Positions 11,423-23,806 of a stretch of DNA of 64,000 bases are shown piece after piece. Position 1 is the first letter of the stretch. Every line of letters begins with the position of its first letter. Below the pieces are notes generated by a model. The model ran no database searches. It had not been told where the DNA came from and worked only from the letters and a program-made list of their open reading frames with translations. Location: the NCBI GenBank assembly GCA_021521415.1, contig JAIQDT010009060.1, forward strand, positions 1 through 64,000, written 5' to 3'. The DNA comes from Bidens hawaiensis. Lineage: Eukaryota > Streptophyta > Magnoliopsida > Asterales > Asteraceae. The position numbers were made by a program, and so were the translations under genes.

Positions 11423-14400
11423 TGTGACATTCATGACAAAACGAGGTACACTATATTCTTTACGTATCAAGTAAACGATAAATCGGTTAATTCGTAGTGT
11501 TTAAACGAGTAACCGACCGATACTAACTATGACCCGTATACATACTGAGGGGTCATATACGAGTTATATATATGTTATAGAGGCTAACATATTGATATTT
11601 AGGCCTCGGTACGTTTAAAACTCTTTAAACGAAAAAGGTTTCGTTTATCGATACGCTATAAGCTTAAACGCAATCGTTAATGTCAAAACAAGCATTGTAG
11701 CATCCGTTAAGCCGAAAAAGATTTATAAAACACTTATATGACATGTTTTAAGCAATCCGTGAAAATATTTTGGAATTTTACAACGAGCCAGTACGTTTTT
11801 CTTATTTTACAAAAACAAGCTGAAAAACACACGATTTTACGTTATTTCTCACACCCGAATTAATTTTCTTGCGAAAAACCGGACCCGAACTAAATTTAAA
11901 GTGGGCTTTTCATGTTTGGGCTTGTATGAATAATTTAATGGGCCAAAACAGCCCATTAAGGGCCTTTATGGAGTTCCGATCGGACAGCTTAACCCCCCCC
12001 CCCCCACATGTTTTCTTTTATAAAGCTTATTCAACAAGCTTTGTTATTCATTCCACCTTTCAAATATTTTCAAGTCCAGCAGCTCTAGCTTCTGTTCTCT
12101 CAAGTTCCTTTCCAAAAACCCTAAGGTAAGATTCAATTCTAATAAGTTTTAACAAAGTTTGATCCATATGATTATCATATAAACATGTTTTGATTAGTGT
12201 TAAACATGTTTAACCATCCAAAAGCCCTAAAAATCAAGTAAAATTATGTTTTGATGTTAAACATGTTTACAAACCTGGAACATATACTTTTTTGGTCAAA
12301 AACACGGATTAGAACATGAATACAACGTTTTTACGGTTAGAAAGTTCGGTTTGAACCCAAAACCGAAACCCTAATTATCAAGGCTGTTACATGGATGATT
12401 TATGCTTGGTTTGATGTTATATGATATGTAGATATACTGAGTTTGCAACCCGAGACCCGGAAAGTCGTTTAAGCTAGCAAAATTCATCGAAAACCGACAA
12501 GGTAAACCCGTAATACTCGTTTAGGGGCTGTTTAGTATTAGGTTGTGACGTGCTTGTTGTTAGCTTGTGAAAATTTGCAGGGACATTAGGGATCATATAA
12601 ATGAGTCCCTGTTCAAATTTGGTAATTTTTCGATAAACGGAGAATATTTGGTGAATTTATTCCCGTTTATGGGCGTTTATTTGGGAAAAATAGCAAAACA
12701 TATTTAAAAATTATGAAACTTGGTTTTGGAGTTTGACATGGGATGTTAAGATCACTGGTAAAGTTTGGGAATCATTGGAAATGTCTAAGTATGGTTTGTG
12801 CAGCCATGGTTGAACCGAGTTTTAACAGCCGAAAAACGCACAAAAAGGCATTTGGTCAAAAGAGTTAGGTTCTGGAAATTTTTCAGGGGTTATGTAGTCA
12901 CATTGAGGCCATTGGTAAAAATTATGGGATTTTTCGGAGGTCTTTTGATATAAACGGGCCATTTATTACATGATTATAACCTATTAAATGAATTTTTATA
13001 AATAAATAAATAATCATAAAATTACTGGAAATATTTTTATAAAATTCTCCATGTCTTAATGTATTTTTACAAAAATTTACATAATTTATATGTAATTACA
13101 TATTTAGTTATGATTTATTAAAGATTTAAATTATAATTGTTTTAACGAAACCGGCAGTTTTGTGTTTAACGGACTGACTGGTATGTCAAAATATCAAAAG
13201 TGGTCAAATATCATATTTTTGAATGATATTGATAAAAACGAACTTTTTACGAGAATTCCGGACAATTCGGGTGGATTGTACGCGTTTTGTATAATCAAAC
13301 CCGTGTGAAAACGGAATCGAACCCTGCGGTCAAACCAGACACCGAAACCTTAAAATTCTTTTATAAATCAAATCATTTTATCAATCAATATATTTACTTA
13401 AGTTTTATATGATCTTACCTAATCCCGAAACATATAAACGATCAACTGAGCTAGGCTCGGAAAACGGTGAAACTGAGCCAAATCCAGTTTTAAACATTTC
13501 ATAGTATACAACGTCACAATCTAAGACTATGGTCATGTTCTGGGCCTAACAGCTATACCCAGATTATCTATACAGCCCGACTTAGCTTAAACACTGTACT
13601 AGTAATAACAATACGATATCGTTTATAGGAATCAGGCTATAAACGAGACATCTGACTATTTGATACGTGATTTCTGTGCGAACTACGATAAGGTGAGTTT
13701 CACGACCCCCACTTTCTAAACTGTTTTACGAACTTTTGGGGTGAAAAGCATGTTTACATAAACTGTTATACTTGAAAACGTGTGATGATGTGGATTATCT
13801 AAGTACTAACACTTGACAAGTCCCCACAAACACAAGTGATTAACTTCGTGCCGGTGGCGTGTGGATAGTACTATCGGTTTGACAAACCCAACTGACAGAG
13901 CCGGTGGGGTATGCCGGAACATATGTAAACCCAGTTGCACATTGTCATTATATTTTTACATACTGCTATGTGGTGTTAGACATAGTACATACATGGGGCA
14001 AAATTGGCTGTTAAATGCCAACAGGAGTGCATGGGCAGGAGAGGCCATGCAGTATAGCTCGTTTCGGTTTCACTTGTGGCTTAGTATAATGCATCATACA
14101 CAGACATATATACATACACACTGTAAACTTTACGAACTCGTGTACTGATTTCATTGAAACTCGTGAAACTTGAAACTCACCAACTAGACGTAGTTGACCC
14201 GTTTTACATGCTTTTCAGGTAAAGCAAAAGTGGAATGATTTGCTTACGTGCTTGGTGTTAGAAAGACAAGTTGAATAGCTGTGAATAGACGCTGATATAA
14301 TACTGTTTAAGAAGCTCGCAACCGGTTATGTGTTTTTCACCTAGTTTGTAAACGTAGTACCTACCCATGTAATATGATGTAAATTAGCTGTTGAATTTTC

Positions 14401-14483
14401 TTTATAAACAATGTTGTTGATACCAGTGTTATCTGTTACATTCCCGTATTACGCTTCCGCAACTACCTAGTCGGGGTGTGACA
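11423..14483 (+). repeat. 5' LTR of G2 (3061 bp)
   Basis: From TGTGACATTC to GGTGTGACA. A TATA box lies at about 12017. A strong donor CTAAG|GTAAGA is at 12126, another donor AAG|GTGAGTTTC at 13693, and an acceptor TGCTTTTCAG at 14218. A run of 13 C at about 11993-12005 is present in both LTRs. An open frame of 95 codons (13861-14148) recurs in the other LTR but has no known content. Confidence 0.95.
12017..12026 (+). promoter_or_regulatory. TATA box of the G2 5' LTR
   Basis: TTTTATAAAGC about 595 bp into the LTR, followed by a C/T-rich leader that runs to the donor site at 12126. The identical box at about 21335-21344 in the 3' LTR could drive transcription into the G1 remnant. Confidence 0.6.
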
Positions 14484-14488
14484 GAAGT

Positions 14489-14500
14489 TGGTATCAGAGC
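14489..14500 (+). other. primer-binding site of G2 (initiator tRNA-Met)
   Basis: TGGTATCAGAGC, a perfect match to the complement of the plant initiator tRNA-Met 3' end, five bases after the LTR. Confidence 0.95.
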
Positions 14501-14866
14501 CATTGGTTATAAAGAATTAGGATGTCCCTTAGGATACCCTAAGATAACCGTAGGCTCGATTAACTCTGGGAATAAAATAATATTAAATAATATACACGAA
14601 TGATTCTTGTGATGAACACGAATGGACAAGTGGGTTATTATGGTCCGGAACGTAATAACGGACTTGTTTGTACGAGGAAATTCGAGAAGAAGTCGATAAA
14701 CAATCGAATAGGTAAAAACAGCAACATATGTGTATAAAATATAATAATAAATAAATATTTGTGTATATAAATGATTATTTGTGCTTATGTATATAATACC
14801 TACATGTATTTTATTATAATTAATATAGAAGGATATTATTCTTATCACTAACCATTGTGCAGGAAG

Positions 14867-15542
14867 ATGTCAAGATCTACTGATCGTGTACCTAACACTC
14901 TACCAACAAGGCTTGAGGAGGAAGAGGAGGATCCGGAGGAAGAACCAGAGGAGATACAAGAAGGTGCAGACGCGGTAATTCCTTATGAGGTACCCCCAAA
15001 CCAACCCGACTTATCGGGTTATCGTTGTGACACCTACCCCCCTAGGGAATCCCCTAGGAATGTAGTAGAACAGGGAGCTACTAGTGCTTATCGTTCACCT
15101 GTTAGAGCACCCAGATCCCCTACTCCACCTGTACAGCATACACCAGTACCTCCACCTACCATTAGAAACCGTCAGACTGCTCGCATTTCAGTGCGTCAAC
15201 CTGAGCACCACCTTTTCCCCACCTCGATCTACGTACCATAGGGGAGAAACATCGCGTGTCCGGGTAACAGAGATACCTGTTCCTACTTGGGGTTTACCCG
15301 CCCCGGTACCCGAGCCACCCCGTCATTCTGATTCAGCATGGTTTGGTTTAGCAACTGATCAGCTCTTAGAACACTCACACATGATAAATAGTCTAAACCA
15401 GCATAGACACGATATGTATGATCACATGAGGTATATGCAGCAGGAAATCAGAATTGTACAAAGATCCAGTGCTGACAGCCACGGGCGTCAGGATCGAGCG
15501 ATGATACTACTGGGGGCGTGTTTAGCAGTTAATGGGCCCTAG
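14867..15542 (+). CDS. ORF0, extra open frame upstream of gag (one frame break)
   Basis: The frame from ATG 14867 is acidic and proline-rich: a Glu-rich segment EEEEEDPEEEPEE near residue 20, then many Pro/Arg/Thr. It runs into a stop at 15239-15241. In the +1 frame the same style of protein continues to 15542 with a polar, helix-prone tail (HMINSLNQHRHDMYDHMRYM). The overlap suggests one protein of about 225 residues with a single indel near 15200-15245, or programmed frameshifting. The start is chosen because TTGTGCAG, a good 3' splice acceptor, ends four bases before it (14862). I do not recognise the family. It could bind RNA or act as an accessory protein, but nothing shows this. Confidence 0.5.
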
Positions 15543-15945
15543 TGGCTGCTGTGATTTGGTTGTGGTTCCATGTTGCAAAGAATGGATAGGACCTAGTAGT
15601 CTGGTCTTATGTATATAGTCTTTTGATATCCCAAGTAGTATTTTGTACAGCATGTTGGGCTGACTTGGGAGTTGTTGGTGGTTTAGTACTATCTCAAGCA
15701 CTGGCCCTTATCGGGTTAAGTCTACTTGTCACTTGGTGACAAATTTTGATACGCATATACAAGCGCTGGCCTATACCAGGTTAAGCCTATGCGCTAATTT
15801 TGGATGCATATGTACAGTAATGATTATAATTAATACAAACGTGTTTTCTTTGGCATATTTATGTGTTGTGAAAGTGTGATATCGTAAAGTTGTGCTGGTC
15901 ATGGTGAAACGATGTTGATTATTACATAATTGATTATTTTATAGA
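15543..15945 (+). other. spacer between ORF0 and gag-pol
   Basis: Noncoding. Two diverged copies of a stretch of about 65 bp lie at about 15697-15762 and 15763-15826, sharing AAGC(A/G)CTGGCC, GGTTAAG, AATTTTG and GCATAT. The spacer ends in TTATTTTATAG (15944), an acceptor-like site right before the gag ATG. Confidence 0.6.
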
Positions 15946-18900
15946 ATGGCCCCGAAGAAAACAAACACTTTGTCTGAGGCGGAAGTGGCCGCAATGATTG
16001 CTCGTCAACTACAAGCAGTGATACCAACCATTGTAGCCCAAGTCACTGCAGGCATACGTGCTAACAATATTGTTAATCAACCTACGAGCACCACCACGGC
16101 CACTGTTAATACACCTCCGCCGGACACTAATGTAGCCCCGGGTGTTACTACCCCGGTGAATACTGATACTGTCATAAATAATAATAACACTCTCCCAACT
16201 ATGAATGTCACTGGGAACCCGGAACCTGTTGTGCACCCTGATAATATCCCGAACCCGAACCCTGTACCGGTTGTTAACACAACTAATAATAATAACCGAG
16301 AACCCCCGCGTCAGGAGCACTCATACAAACAATTTACATCATGTAAACCGATTGAGTTTAAGGGTATTGAAGGACCTAGCGGGCTAGTCAAATGGATAGA
16401 AAAGACCGAATCAGTAATTAATATCAGTGAGTGTCCACCGAACCGTGTGGTCAAATTTGCTACCAGTATGTTTCTAGACCAAGCGCTGATGTGGTGGAAC
16501 ACAGTAGTCCAAATAAGGGGACAAGATGCTATTAATCGTATGTCATGGACTGAATTAAAAACCCTCATGTTAGAGCATTTTTGTCCTAAAAATGAGATTC
16601 AGAGGTTGGAACACGAGTTATGGAATCTGGAAATGAAAGGAGCGGATCATGTGGGATACACGAATCATTTTAACGAACTATCCCGCTTAGTCCCATGGTT
16701 AGTTACACCGGAAGCGAAGCGAATTGAACGTTATATCTGGGGACTGACCCCTGCTGTGAGAAGTATAGTAAATTCAGTTGCCCACCCGACATTAGAAAGT
16801 GCTGTATCTCAAACGGGTGTCGTTACGTTTGATCTGATGAGAAGTGGAGTGATAAGAATGCCAGGGGAAACAACAAGTTTAAAACGAACTGATTACGGGA
16901 CAAGAATGCAAGGGAATCTTCAAAACAAGCGGGCTCGTCCGAATACCCGAAGTTATGCCATGACCAGTTCTAACGTAAAACAAGAAACCTATAAAGGGAC
17001 GTTACCGAAATGCAGAAGATGTAACTTTCATCATGTGGGTGATTGTAAACCGATCATCTGTCAAAAGTGTGGAAGAACGGGACACTATACCCCCAACTGC
17101 AGAACCCCTACCAACATTATTAACTGTCCACCGCAATCAACTCAACTCCCTCGACCTCAACCAAACCGCCCACAACTCAACCAACAAACCCCACCTACCA
17201 CGAACCTCCGTGCCTGCTATGAATGTGGCAGTACGGAACATTTTCGGAGATACTGCCCTAATTTGAACCCGAGTACGGTGAAAAGGCAGAACCAAGCACA
17301 AGCATCAACCTCCAACACAGCTAAGGGACGCGCATTTGTATTAGGACCGGGTGAAGCGCGTCAAGATCCGAATGTGGTGACAGGTACATTCTTAGTTTCG
17401 GGTCAGTATGCTTCAGTTTTGTTTGATACGGGTGCCGATAGAAGTTTCGTATCTGTTAATTTCTTACCTTTAGAAAATATGCCGGTTAGTGAACTAACAA
17501 AACCATATACTATAGAACTCGCTAACGGTAAGCCTATACTTGTTAACCGAATAGTCCGAGACTGTTCCCTTATCCTAAACGACCACCCATTCCTTATTGA
17601 TTTACTTCCGGTGGAACTGGGAAGTTTCGATGTTATAGTCGGTATGGACTGGCTATCTAAGTATAAAGCTGAAATTGTCTGTAAGGATAAGACCGTTAGA
17701 ATACCTCTTTCGAATGATGAAGCTATAATTGTTCAAGGTGAGAAATCGGGAACAGTACTGCCTCTCATATCTCAACTTAAGGCATTGAGATATTTACGCC
17801 AAGGTTGTACATTATACTTGGCGAGTGTAACAGTTAAGGAACCTGAGGAAAAACGATTGGAAGACATCCTAGTGGTACACGAGTATTCAGATGTATTCCC
17901 CGAAGAGTTGCCTGGTTTACCACCGACCCGACAAGTTGAATTCCGTATTGACTTGATACCGGGAGCAGCACCCATTGCTAAGGCACCTTATAGACTTGCG
18001 CCTTCTGAAATGCAAGAACTGTCCAACCAGTTACAAGAGTTACTGGACAGGGGTTTTATTCGCCCTAGTTACTCACCGTGGGGAGCACCAGTGTTGTTTG
18101 TAAAGAAGAAGGATGGGAGTTTTCGAATGTGTATTGATTATCGGGAATTGAATAAAGTGACTATAAAGAATAGATACCCCTTACCTCGAATTGATGACTT
18201 GTTTGACCAGCTCCAAGGTGCGAAGTATTTTTCAAAAATTGATCTTAGATCTGGTTATCATCAAGTAAGAATTCAGGAAGAAGACGTACCAAAAACAGCC
18301 TTCCGAACTCGGTATGGTCACTATGAATTTTTGGTTATGCCGTTTGGGTTGACGAATGCACCTGCAGTGTTTATGGACCTCATGAACCGAGTTTGCAAAC
18401 CTTACCTTGACAAGTTCGTGATAGTGTTTATCGATGACATTTTGATATATTCGAGAAGTAAGGAGGAACACGAACAACATTTGCGGGAAATCTTAAAATT
18501 ATTGAGGCAAGAGAAATTATATGCAAAGTTGTCCAAATGTGAGTTTTGGCTGCAAGAAGTACAGTTTTTGGGACACATTGTGAACCATCAAGGAATCCAA
18601 GTAGACCCAAGTAAAATTGAGGCCATTAAGAATTGGCAAGTGCCTAAGTCACCAAGAGAAATTCGTCAATTCTTAGGACTAGCCGGGTATTATAGAAGAT
18701 TCATTGAAAACTTTTCAAGTATTGCACAACCTTTAACTCTCCTAACTCAAAAAGATCGAGCATATGAATGGGGAGAAGAACAAGAAATGGCCTTCCAAGT
18801 GTTAAAACAGAAGTTATGTGAAGCTCCAATATTAAGCCTTCCAGATGGAACTGATGAATTGGTGGTATATTGTGACGCATCTCGTAAAGGTTTAGGATGC

Positions 18901-20706
18901 GTACTGATGCAAAGAAAGAAAGTAATAGCATATGCTTCCCGACAATTAAAAGTACATGAAAAGAATTATACGACCCATGATTTGGAATTGGGAGCAGTTA
19001 TCTTTGCATTGAAGATTTGGAGACATTACTTGTATGGCACTAAATGTACCATCTATACTGATCACAAAAGCTTACAACATATATTTGATCAGAAAGAGCT
19101 AAACATGAGACAAAGAAGATGGGTAGAACTGTTAAATGATTACGATTGTGAGATTAAATACCACCCGGGTAAGGCTAACGTAGTAGCTGATGCTTTAAGC
19201 CGAAAAGACAGAATCAGACCATTACGGGTACGAGCACTCGGAATGATTGTTCAAAGTAGCCTAACCGAACAAGTTCGCATTGCACAAGATGAGGCCTTGA
19301 AGACAGATCAGCTAGAAAAAGAAGAACTACATGGAAATGAAAGGAATTTTGAGAAGAAAACCGATGAAGTATACTATTACAAAAACCGGGTCTGGATTCC
19401 AACACTTCATAAACTCCGAAAGCTGATACTTGATGAAGCACACAAATCCAAGTATTCTATTCATCCAGGTGCTGATAAGATGTATAAGGATGTCAAAGAA
19501 TTTTACTGGTGGCCTGGTATGAAAAAGGATATAGCCGTGTATGTAAGTAAATGTGCAACATGTGCAAGGGTAAAGGCGGAATATCAAAAACCTTCGGGAA
19601 TGTTACAACAACCTGAAATCCCACAATGGAAATGGGAACAAATTACCATGGACTTTGTGACACACCTTCCTAAAACCTCTAGAGGACACAACGCAATTTG
19701 GGTAATTGTGGACCGATTAACCAAATCCGCACACTTTATTCCCATCCGTAACAACTACACCACCGAAAAACTCGCTCAAATTTACATCGATGAAATAGTA
19801 TCTCGACATGGAGTACCTCTTTCGATTATTTCAGATAGAGACAGTCACTTTACTTCACATTTCTGGCAAGCAGTACAAGAAGCCTTGGGAACCCGAATCG
19901 ACCTAAGTACGGCTTACCATCCCCAAACCGATGGTCAATCTGAACGAACCATCCAAACCTTAGAAGATTTACTTCGTGCTTGTGTACTGGACTTCAAAGG
20001 GAATTGGGATCAACACCTCCCGCTCATTGAATTCTCTTACAATAACAGTTATCACAGTAGTATACAAGCAGCACCTTATGAAGCTCTATACGGGCGAAAA
20101 TGTAGATCACCACTATGTTGGACAGAAGTGGGTGATACTCAAATTTCAAGATCCGATTTAATTCAGGAAACCACCGATAAGATCCACCAGGTTAAACAAA
20201 AATTGAAAGCTGCCCGTGACCGACAAAAGAGTTATGCCGATATTCGCAGAAAACCGTTATCTTTTGAAATAGGTGATAAGGTATTCTTGAAAGTATCGCC
20301 ATGGAAGGGTGTTATAAGATTTGGAAAGACTGGGAAACTAGCCCCAAGATACATCGGACCTTTTGAGATTGTCGCAAAAATTGGTCCCGTAGCTTATCGA
20401 TTAAAACTACCCCTAGAACTGAGCACTATTCACGACGTGTTTCATGTATCGAATCTGAAAAAGTGTTTGACTGATGAAACGACAATAGTACCACTGGAAG
20501 ATGTTCAGATCAACGAAAAACTCAACTTCGTTGAGGAACCGGTAGAAATTGTAGACGGGAAAACCAAACAGTTACGACACAACAAAATTTCATTAGTAAA
20601 AGTTCGGTGGAATTCAAAACAAGGACCCGAATATACTTGGGAACGAAAGGACGAATTCCGAAAGAAATATCCACACCTGTTCCCTAGAAAACCGATGACA
20701 CATTAA
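15946..20706 (+). CDS. intact gag-pol polyprotein of G2 (1586 aa)
   Basis: Makes the proteins for reverse transcription and integration of G2. Order by residue: capsid domain about 130-290 (ALMWWN, ELWNLE); three zinc knuckles, a shortened [12 protein letters not shown] at 356, [14 protein letters not shown] at 372 and [14 protein letters not shown] at 424; aspartic protease with DTGA at 494; reverse transcriptase with FIDD at 829-831; RNase H with the DAS motif at 977; integrase with the HHCC finger (H1166, H1173, C1203, C1206) and catalytic D1236, D1297, E1333 (DX35E); chromodomain-like tail about 1526-1580, which in this family steers integration to heterochromatin. All catalytic motifs are present and there is no stop or shift. 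The start is the first ATG after the acceptor-like site. Gag and pol share one frame, as in many plant chromoviruses. Confidence 0.97.
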   Translation: MAPKKTNTLSEAEVAAMIARQLQAVIPTIVAQVTAGIRANNIVNQPTSTTTATVNTPPPDTNVAPGVTTPVNTDTVINNNNTLPTMNVTGNPEPVVHPDNIPNPNPVPVVNTTNNNNREPPRQEHSYKQFTSCKPIEFKGIEGPSGLVKWIEKTESVINISECPPNRVVKFATSMFLDQALMWWNTVVQIRGQDAINRMSWTELKTLMLEHFCPKNEIQRLEHELWNLEMKGADHVGYTNHFNELSRLVPWLVTPEAKRIERYIWGLTPAVRSIVNSVAHPTLESAVSQTGVVTFDLMRSGVIRMPGETTSLKRTDYGTRMQGNLQNKRARPNTRSYAMTSSNVKQETYKGTLPKCRRCNFHHVGDCKPIICQKCGRTGHYTPNCRTPTNIINCPPQSTQLPRPQPNRPQLNQQTPPTTNLRACYECGSTEHFRRYCPNLNPSTVKRQNQAQASTSNTAKGRAFVLGPGEARQDPNVVTGTFLVSGQYASVLFDTGADRSFVSVNFLPLENMPVSELTKPYTIELANGKPILVNRIVRDCSLILNDHPFLIDLLPVELGSFDVIVGMDWLSKYKAEIVCKDKTVRIPLSNDEAIIVQGEKSGTVLPLISQLKALRYLRQGCTLYLASVTVKEPEEKRLEDILVVHEYSDVFPEELPGLPPTRQVEFRIDLIPGAAPIAKAPYRLAPSEMQELSNQLQELLDRGFIRPSYSPWGAPVLFVKKKDGSFRMCIDYRELNKVTIKNRYPLPRIDDLFDQLQGAKYFSKIDLRSGYHQVRIQEEDVPKTAFRTRYGHYEFLVMPFGLTNAPAVFMDLMNRVCKPYLDKFVIVFIDDILIYSRSKEEHEQHLREILKLLRQEKLYAKLSKCEFWLQEVQFLGHIVNHQGIQVDPSKIEAIKNWQVPKSPREIRQFLGLAGYYRRFIENFSSIAQPLTLLTQKDRAYEWGEEQEMAFQVLKQKLCEAPILSLPDGTDELVVYCDASRKGLGCVLMQRKKVIAYASRQLKVHEKNYTTHDLELGAVIFALKIWRHYLYGTKCTIYTDHKSLQHIFDQKELNMRQRRWVELLNDYDCEIKYHPGKANVVADALSRKDRIRPLRVRALGMIVQSSLTEQVRIAQDEALKTDQLEKEELHGNERNFEKKTDEVYYYKNRVWIPTLHKLRKLILDEAHKSKYSIHPGADKMYKDVKEFYWWPGMKKDIAVYVSKCATCARVKAEYQKPSGMLQQPEIPQWKWEQITMDFVTHLPKTSRGHNAIWVIVDRLTKSAHFIPIRNNYTTEKLAQIYIDEIVSRHGVPLSIISDRDSHFTSHFWQAVQEALGTRIDLSTAYHPQTDGQSERTIQTLEDLLRACVLDFKGNWDQHLPLIEFSYNNSYHSSIQAAPYEALYGRKCRSPLCWTEVGDTQISRSDLIQETTDKIHQVKQKLKAARDRQKSYADIRRKPLSFEIGDKVFLKVSPWKGVIRFGKTGKLAPRYIGPFEIVAKIGPVAYRLKLPLELSTIHDVFHVSNLKKCLTDETTIVPLEDVQINEKLNFVEEPVEIVDGKTKQLRHNKISLVKVRWNSKQGPEYTWERKDEFRKKYPHLFPRKPMTH

Positions 20707-20730
20707 ATTTCGGGGACGAAATTTCTTAAC

Positions 20731-20740
20731 GGGGGGAGAA
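20731..20740 (+). other. polypurine tract of G2
   Basis: GGGGGGAGAA abuts the 3' LTR and follows the conserved GGGGACGAAATTTCTTAA. It primes plus-strand DNA synthesis. Confidence 0.95.
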
Positions 20741-23700
20741 TGTGACATTCATGACAAAACGAGGTACACTATATTCTTTACGTATCAAGTAAACGATAAA
20801 TCGGTTAATTCGTAGTGTTTAAACGAGTAACCGACCGATACTAACTATGACCCGTATACATACTGAGGGGTCATATACGAGTTATATATATGTTATAGAG
20901 GCTAACATATTGATATTTAGGCCTCGGTACGTTTAAAACTCTTTAAACGAAAAAGGTTTCGTTTATCGATACGCTATAAGCTTAAACGCAATCGTTAATG
21001 TCAAAACAAGCATTGTAGCATCCGTTAAGCCGAAAAAGATTTATAAAACACTTATATGACATGTTTTAAGCAATCCGTGAAAATATTTTGGAATTTTACA
21101 ACGAGCCAGTACGTTTTTCTTATTTTACAAAAACAAGCTGAAAAACACACGATTTTACGTTATTTCTCACACCCGAATTAATTTTCTTGCGAAAAACCGG
21201 ACCCGAACTAAATTTAAAGTGGGCTTTTCATGTTTGGGCTTGTATGAATAATTTAATGGGCCAAAACAGCCCATTAAGGGCCTTTATGGAGTTCCGATCG
21301 GACAGCTTAACCCCCCCCCCCCCACATGTTTTCTTTTATAAAGCTTATTCAACAAGCTTTGTTATTCATTCCACCTTTCAAATATTTTCAAGTCCAGCAG
21401 ATCTAGCTTCTGTTCTCTCAAGTTCCTTTCCAAAAACCCTAAGGTAAGATTCAATTCTAATAAGTTTTAACAAAGTTTGATCCATATGATTATCATATAA
21501 ACATGTTTTGATTAGTGTTAAACATGTTTAACCATCCAAAAGCCCTAAAAATCAAGTAAAATTATGTTTTGATGTTAAACATGTTTACAAACCTGGAACA
21601 TATACTTTTTTGGTCAAAAACACGGATTAGAACATGAATACAACGTTTTTACGGTTAGAAAGTTCGGTTTGAACCCAAAACCGAAACCCTAATTATCAAG
21701 GCTGTTACATGGATGATTTATGCTTGGTTTGATGTTATATGATATGTAGATATACTGAGTTTGCAACCCGAGACCCGGAAAGTCGTTTAAGCTAGCAAAA
21801 TTCATCGAAAACCGACAAGGTAAACCCGTAATACTCGTTTAGGGGCTGTTTAGTATTAGGTTGTGACGTGCTTGTTGTTAGCTTGTGAAAATTTGCAGGG
21901 ACATTAGGGATCATATAAATGAGTCCCTGTTCAAATTTGGTAATTTTTCGATAAACGGAGAATATTTGGTGAATTTATTCCCGTTTATGGGCGTTTATTT
22001 GGGAAAAATAGCAAAACATATTGAAAAATTATGAAACTTGGTTTTGGAGTTTGACATGGGATGTTAAGATCACTGGTAAAGTTTGGGAATCATTGGAAAT
22101 GTCTAAGTATGGTTTGTGCAGCCATGGTTGAACCGAGTTTTAACAGCCGAAAAACGCACAAAAAGGCATTTGGTCAAAAGAGTTAGGTTCTGGAAATTTT
22201 TCAGGGGTTATGTAGTCACATTGAGGCCATTGGTAAAAATTATGGGATTTTTCGGAGGTCTTTTGATATAAACGGGCCATTTATTACATGATTATAACCT
22301 ATTAAATGAATTTTTATAAATAAATAAATAATCATAAAATTACTGGAAATATTTTTATAAAATTCTCCATGTCTTAATGTATTTTTACAAAAATTTACAT
22401 AATTTATATGTAATTACATATTTAGTTATGATTTATTAAAGATTTAAATTATAATTGTTTTAACGAAACCGGCAGTTTTGTGTTTAACGGACTGACTGGT
22501 ATGTCAAAATGTCAAAAGTGGTCAAATATCATATTTTTGAATGATATTGATAAAAACGAACTTTTTACAAGAATTCCGGACAATTCGGGTGGATTGTACG
22601 CGTTTTGTATAATCAAACCCGTGTGAAAACGGAATCGAACCCTGCGGTCAAACCAGACACCGAAACCTTAAAATTCTTTTATAAATCAAATCATTTTATC
22701 AATCAATATATTTACTTAAGTTTTATATGATCTTACCTAATCCCGAAACATATAAACGATCAACTGAGCTAGGCTCGGAAAAAGGTGAAACTGAGCCAAA
22801 TCCAGTTTTAAACATTTCATAGTATACAACGTCACAATCTAAGACTATGGTCATGTTCTGGGCCTAACAGCTATACCCAGATTATCTATACAGCCCGACT
22901 TAGCTTAAACACTGTACTAGTAATAACAATACGATATCGTTTATAGGAATCAGGCTATAAACGAGACATCTGACTATTTGATACGTGATTTCTGTGCGAA
23001 CTACGATAAGGTGAGTTTCACGACCCCCACTTTCTAAACTGTTTTACGAACTTTTGGGGTGAAAAGCATGTTTACATAAACTGTTATACTTGAAAACGTG
23101 TGATGATGTGGATTATCTAAGTACTAACACTTGACAAGTCCCCACAAACACAAGTGATTAACTTCGTGCCGGTGGCGTGTGGATAGTACTATCGGTTTGA
23201 CAAACCCAACTGACAGAGCCGGTGGGGTATGCCGGAACATATGTAAACCCAGTTGCACATTGTCATTATATTTTTACATACTGCTATGTGGTGTTAGACA
23301 TAGTACATACATGGGGCAAAATTGGCTGTTAAATGCCAACAGGAGTGCATGGGCAGGAGAGGCCATGCAGTATAGCTCGTTTCGGTTTCACTTGTGGCTT
23401 AGTATAATGCATCATACACAGACATATATACATACACACTGTAAACTTTACGAACTCGTGTACTGATTTCATTGAAACTCGTGAAACTTGAAACTCACCA
23501 ACTAGACGTAGTTGACCCGTTTTACATGCTTTTCAGGTAAAGCAAAAGTGGAATGATTTGCTTACGTGCTTGGTGTTAGAAAGACAAGTTGAATAGCTGT
23601 GAATAGACGCTGATATAATACTGTTTAAGAAGCTCGCAACCGGTTATGTGTTTTTCACCTAGTTTGTAAACGTAGTACCTACCCATGTAATATGATGTAA

Positions 23701-23801
23701 ATTAGCTGTTGAATTTTCTTTATAAACAATGTTGTTGATACCAGTGTTATCTGTTACATTCCCGTATTACGCTTCCGCAACTACCTAGTCGGGGTGTGAC
23801 A
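20741..23801 (+). repeat. 3' LTR of G2 (3061 bp)
   Basis: Same length as the 5' LTR. I see five base differences from it, at 21401, 22023, 22511, 22569 and 22783 (matching 12083, 12705, 13193, 13251, 13465). Confidence 0.95.
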
Positions 23802-23806
23802 GATCC
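23802..23806 (+). repeat. target-site duplication of G2, right copy (GATCC)
   Basis: Matches 11418-11422 exactly and restores the G1 reading frame (VDP-AKIEAVKEW). Confidence 0.95.

Larger units (their letters stand above)
11423..23801 (+). mobile_element. intact young Ty3/gypsy chromovirus G2 (Tekay/Del-like)
   Basis: A complete 12,379-bp element: two 3061-bp LTRs, tRNA-Met primer site, ORF0, a single open gag-pol frame with a C-terminal chromodomain-like segment, polypurine tract, and perfect 5-bp duplications GATCC. Long LTRs plus a chromodomain point to the Tekay/Del lineage (family knowledge; not tested by phylogeny). I find five substitutions and no length difference between the LTRs, so the insertion is recent. 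With an assumed plant rate of 1.3e-8 per site per year this is on the order of 60,000 years. It may still be able to move; the one visible defect is a frame break in ORF0. Confidence 0.95.

Noticed and set aside
13861..14148. 95-codon frame also found identically at 23179-23466
   Set aside because: The two copies are the same because they lie in the two LTRs of G2. The content is not protein-like, and splice-like sites flank it.
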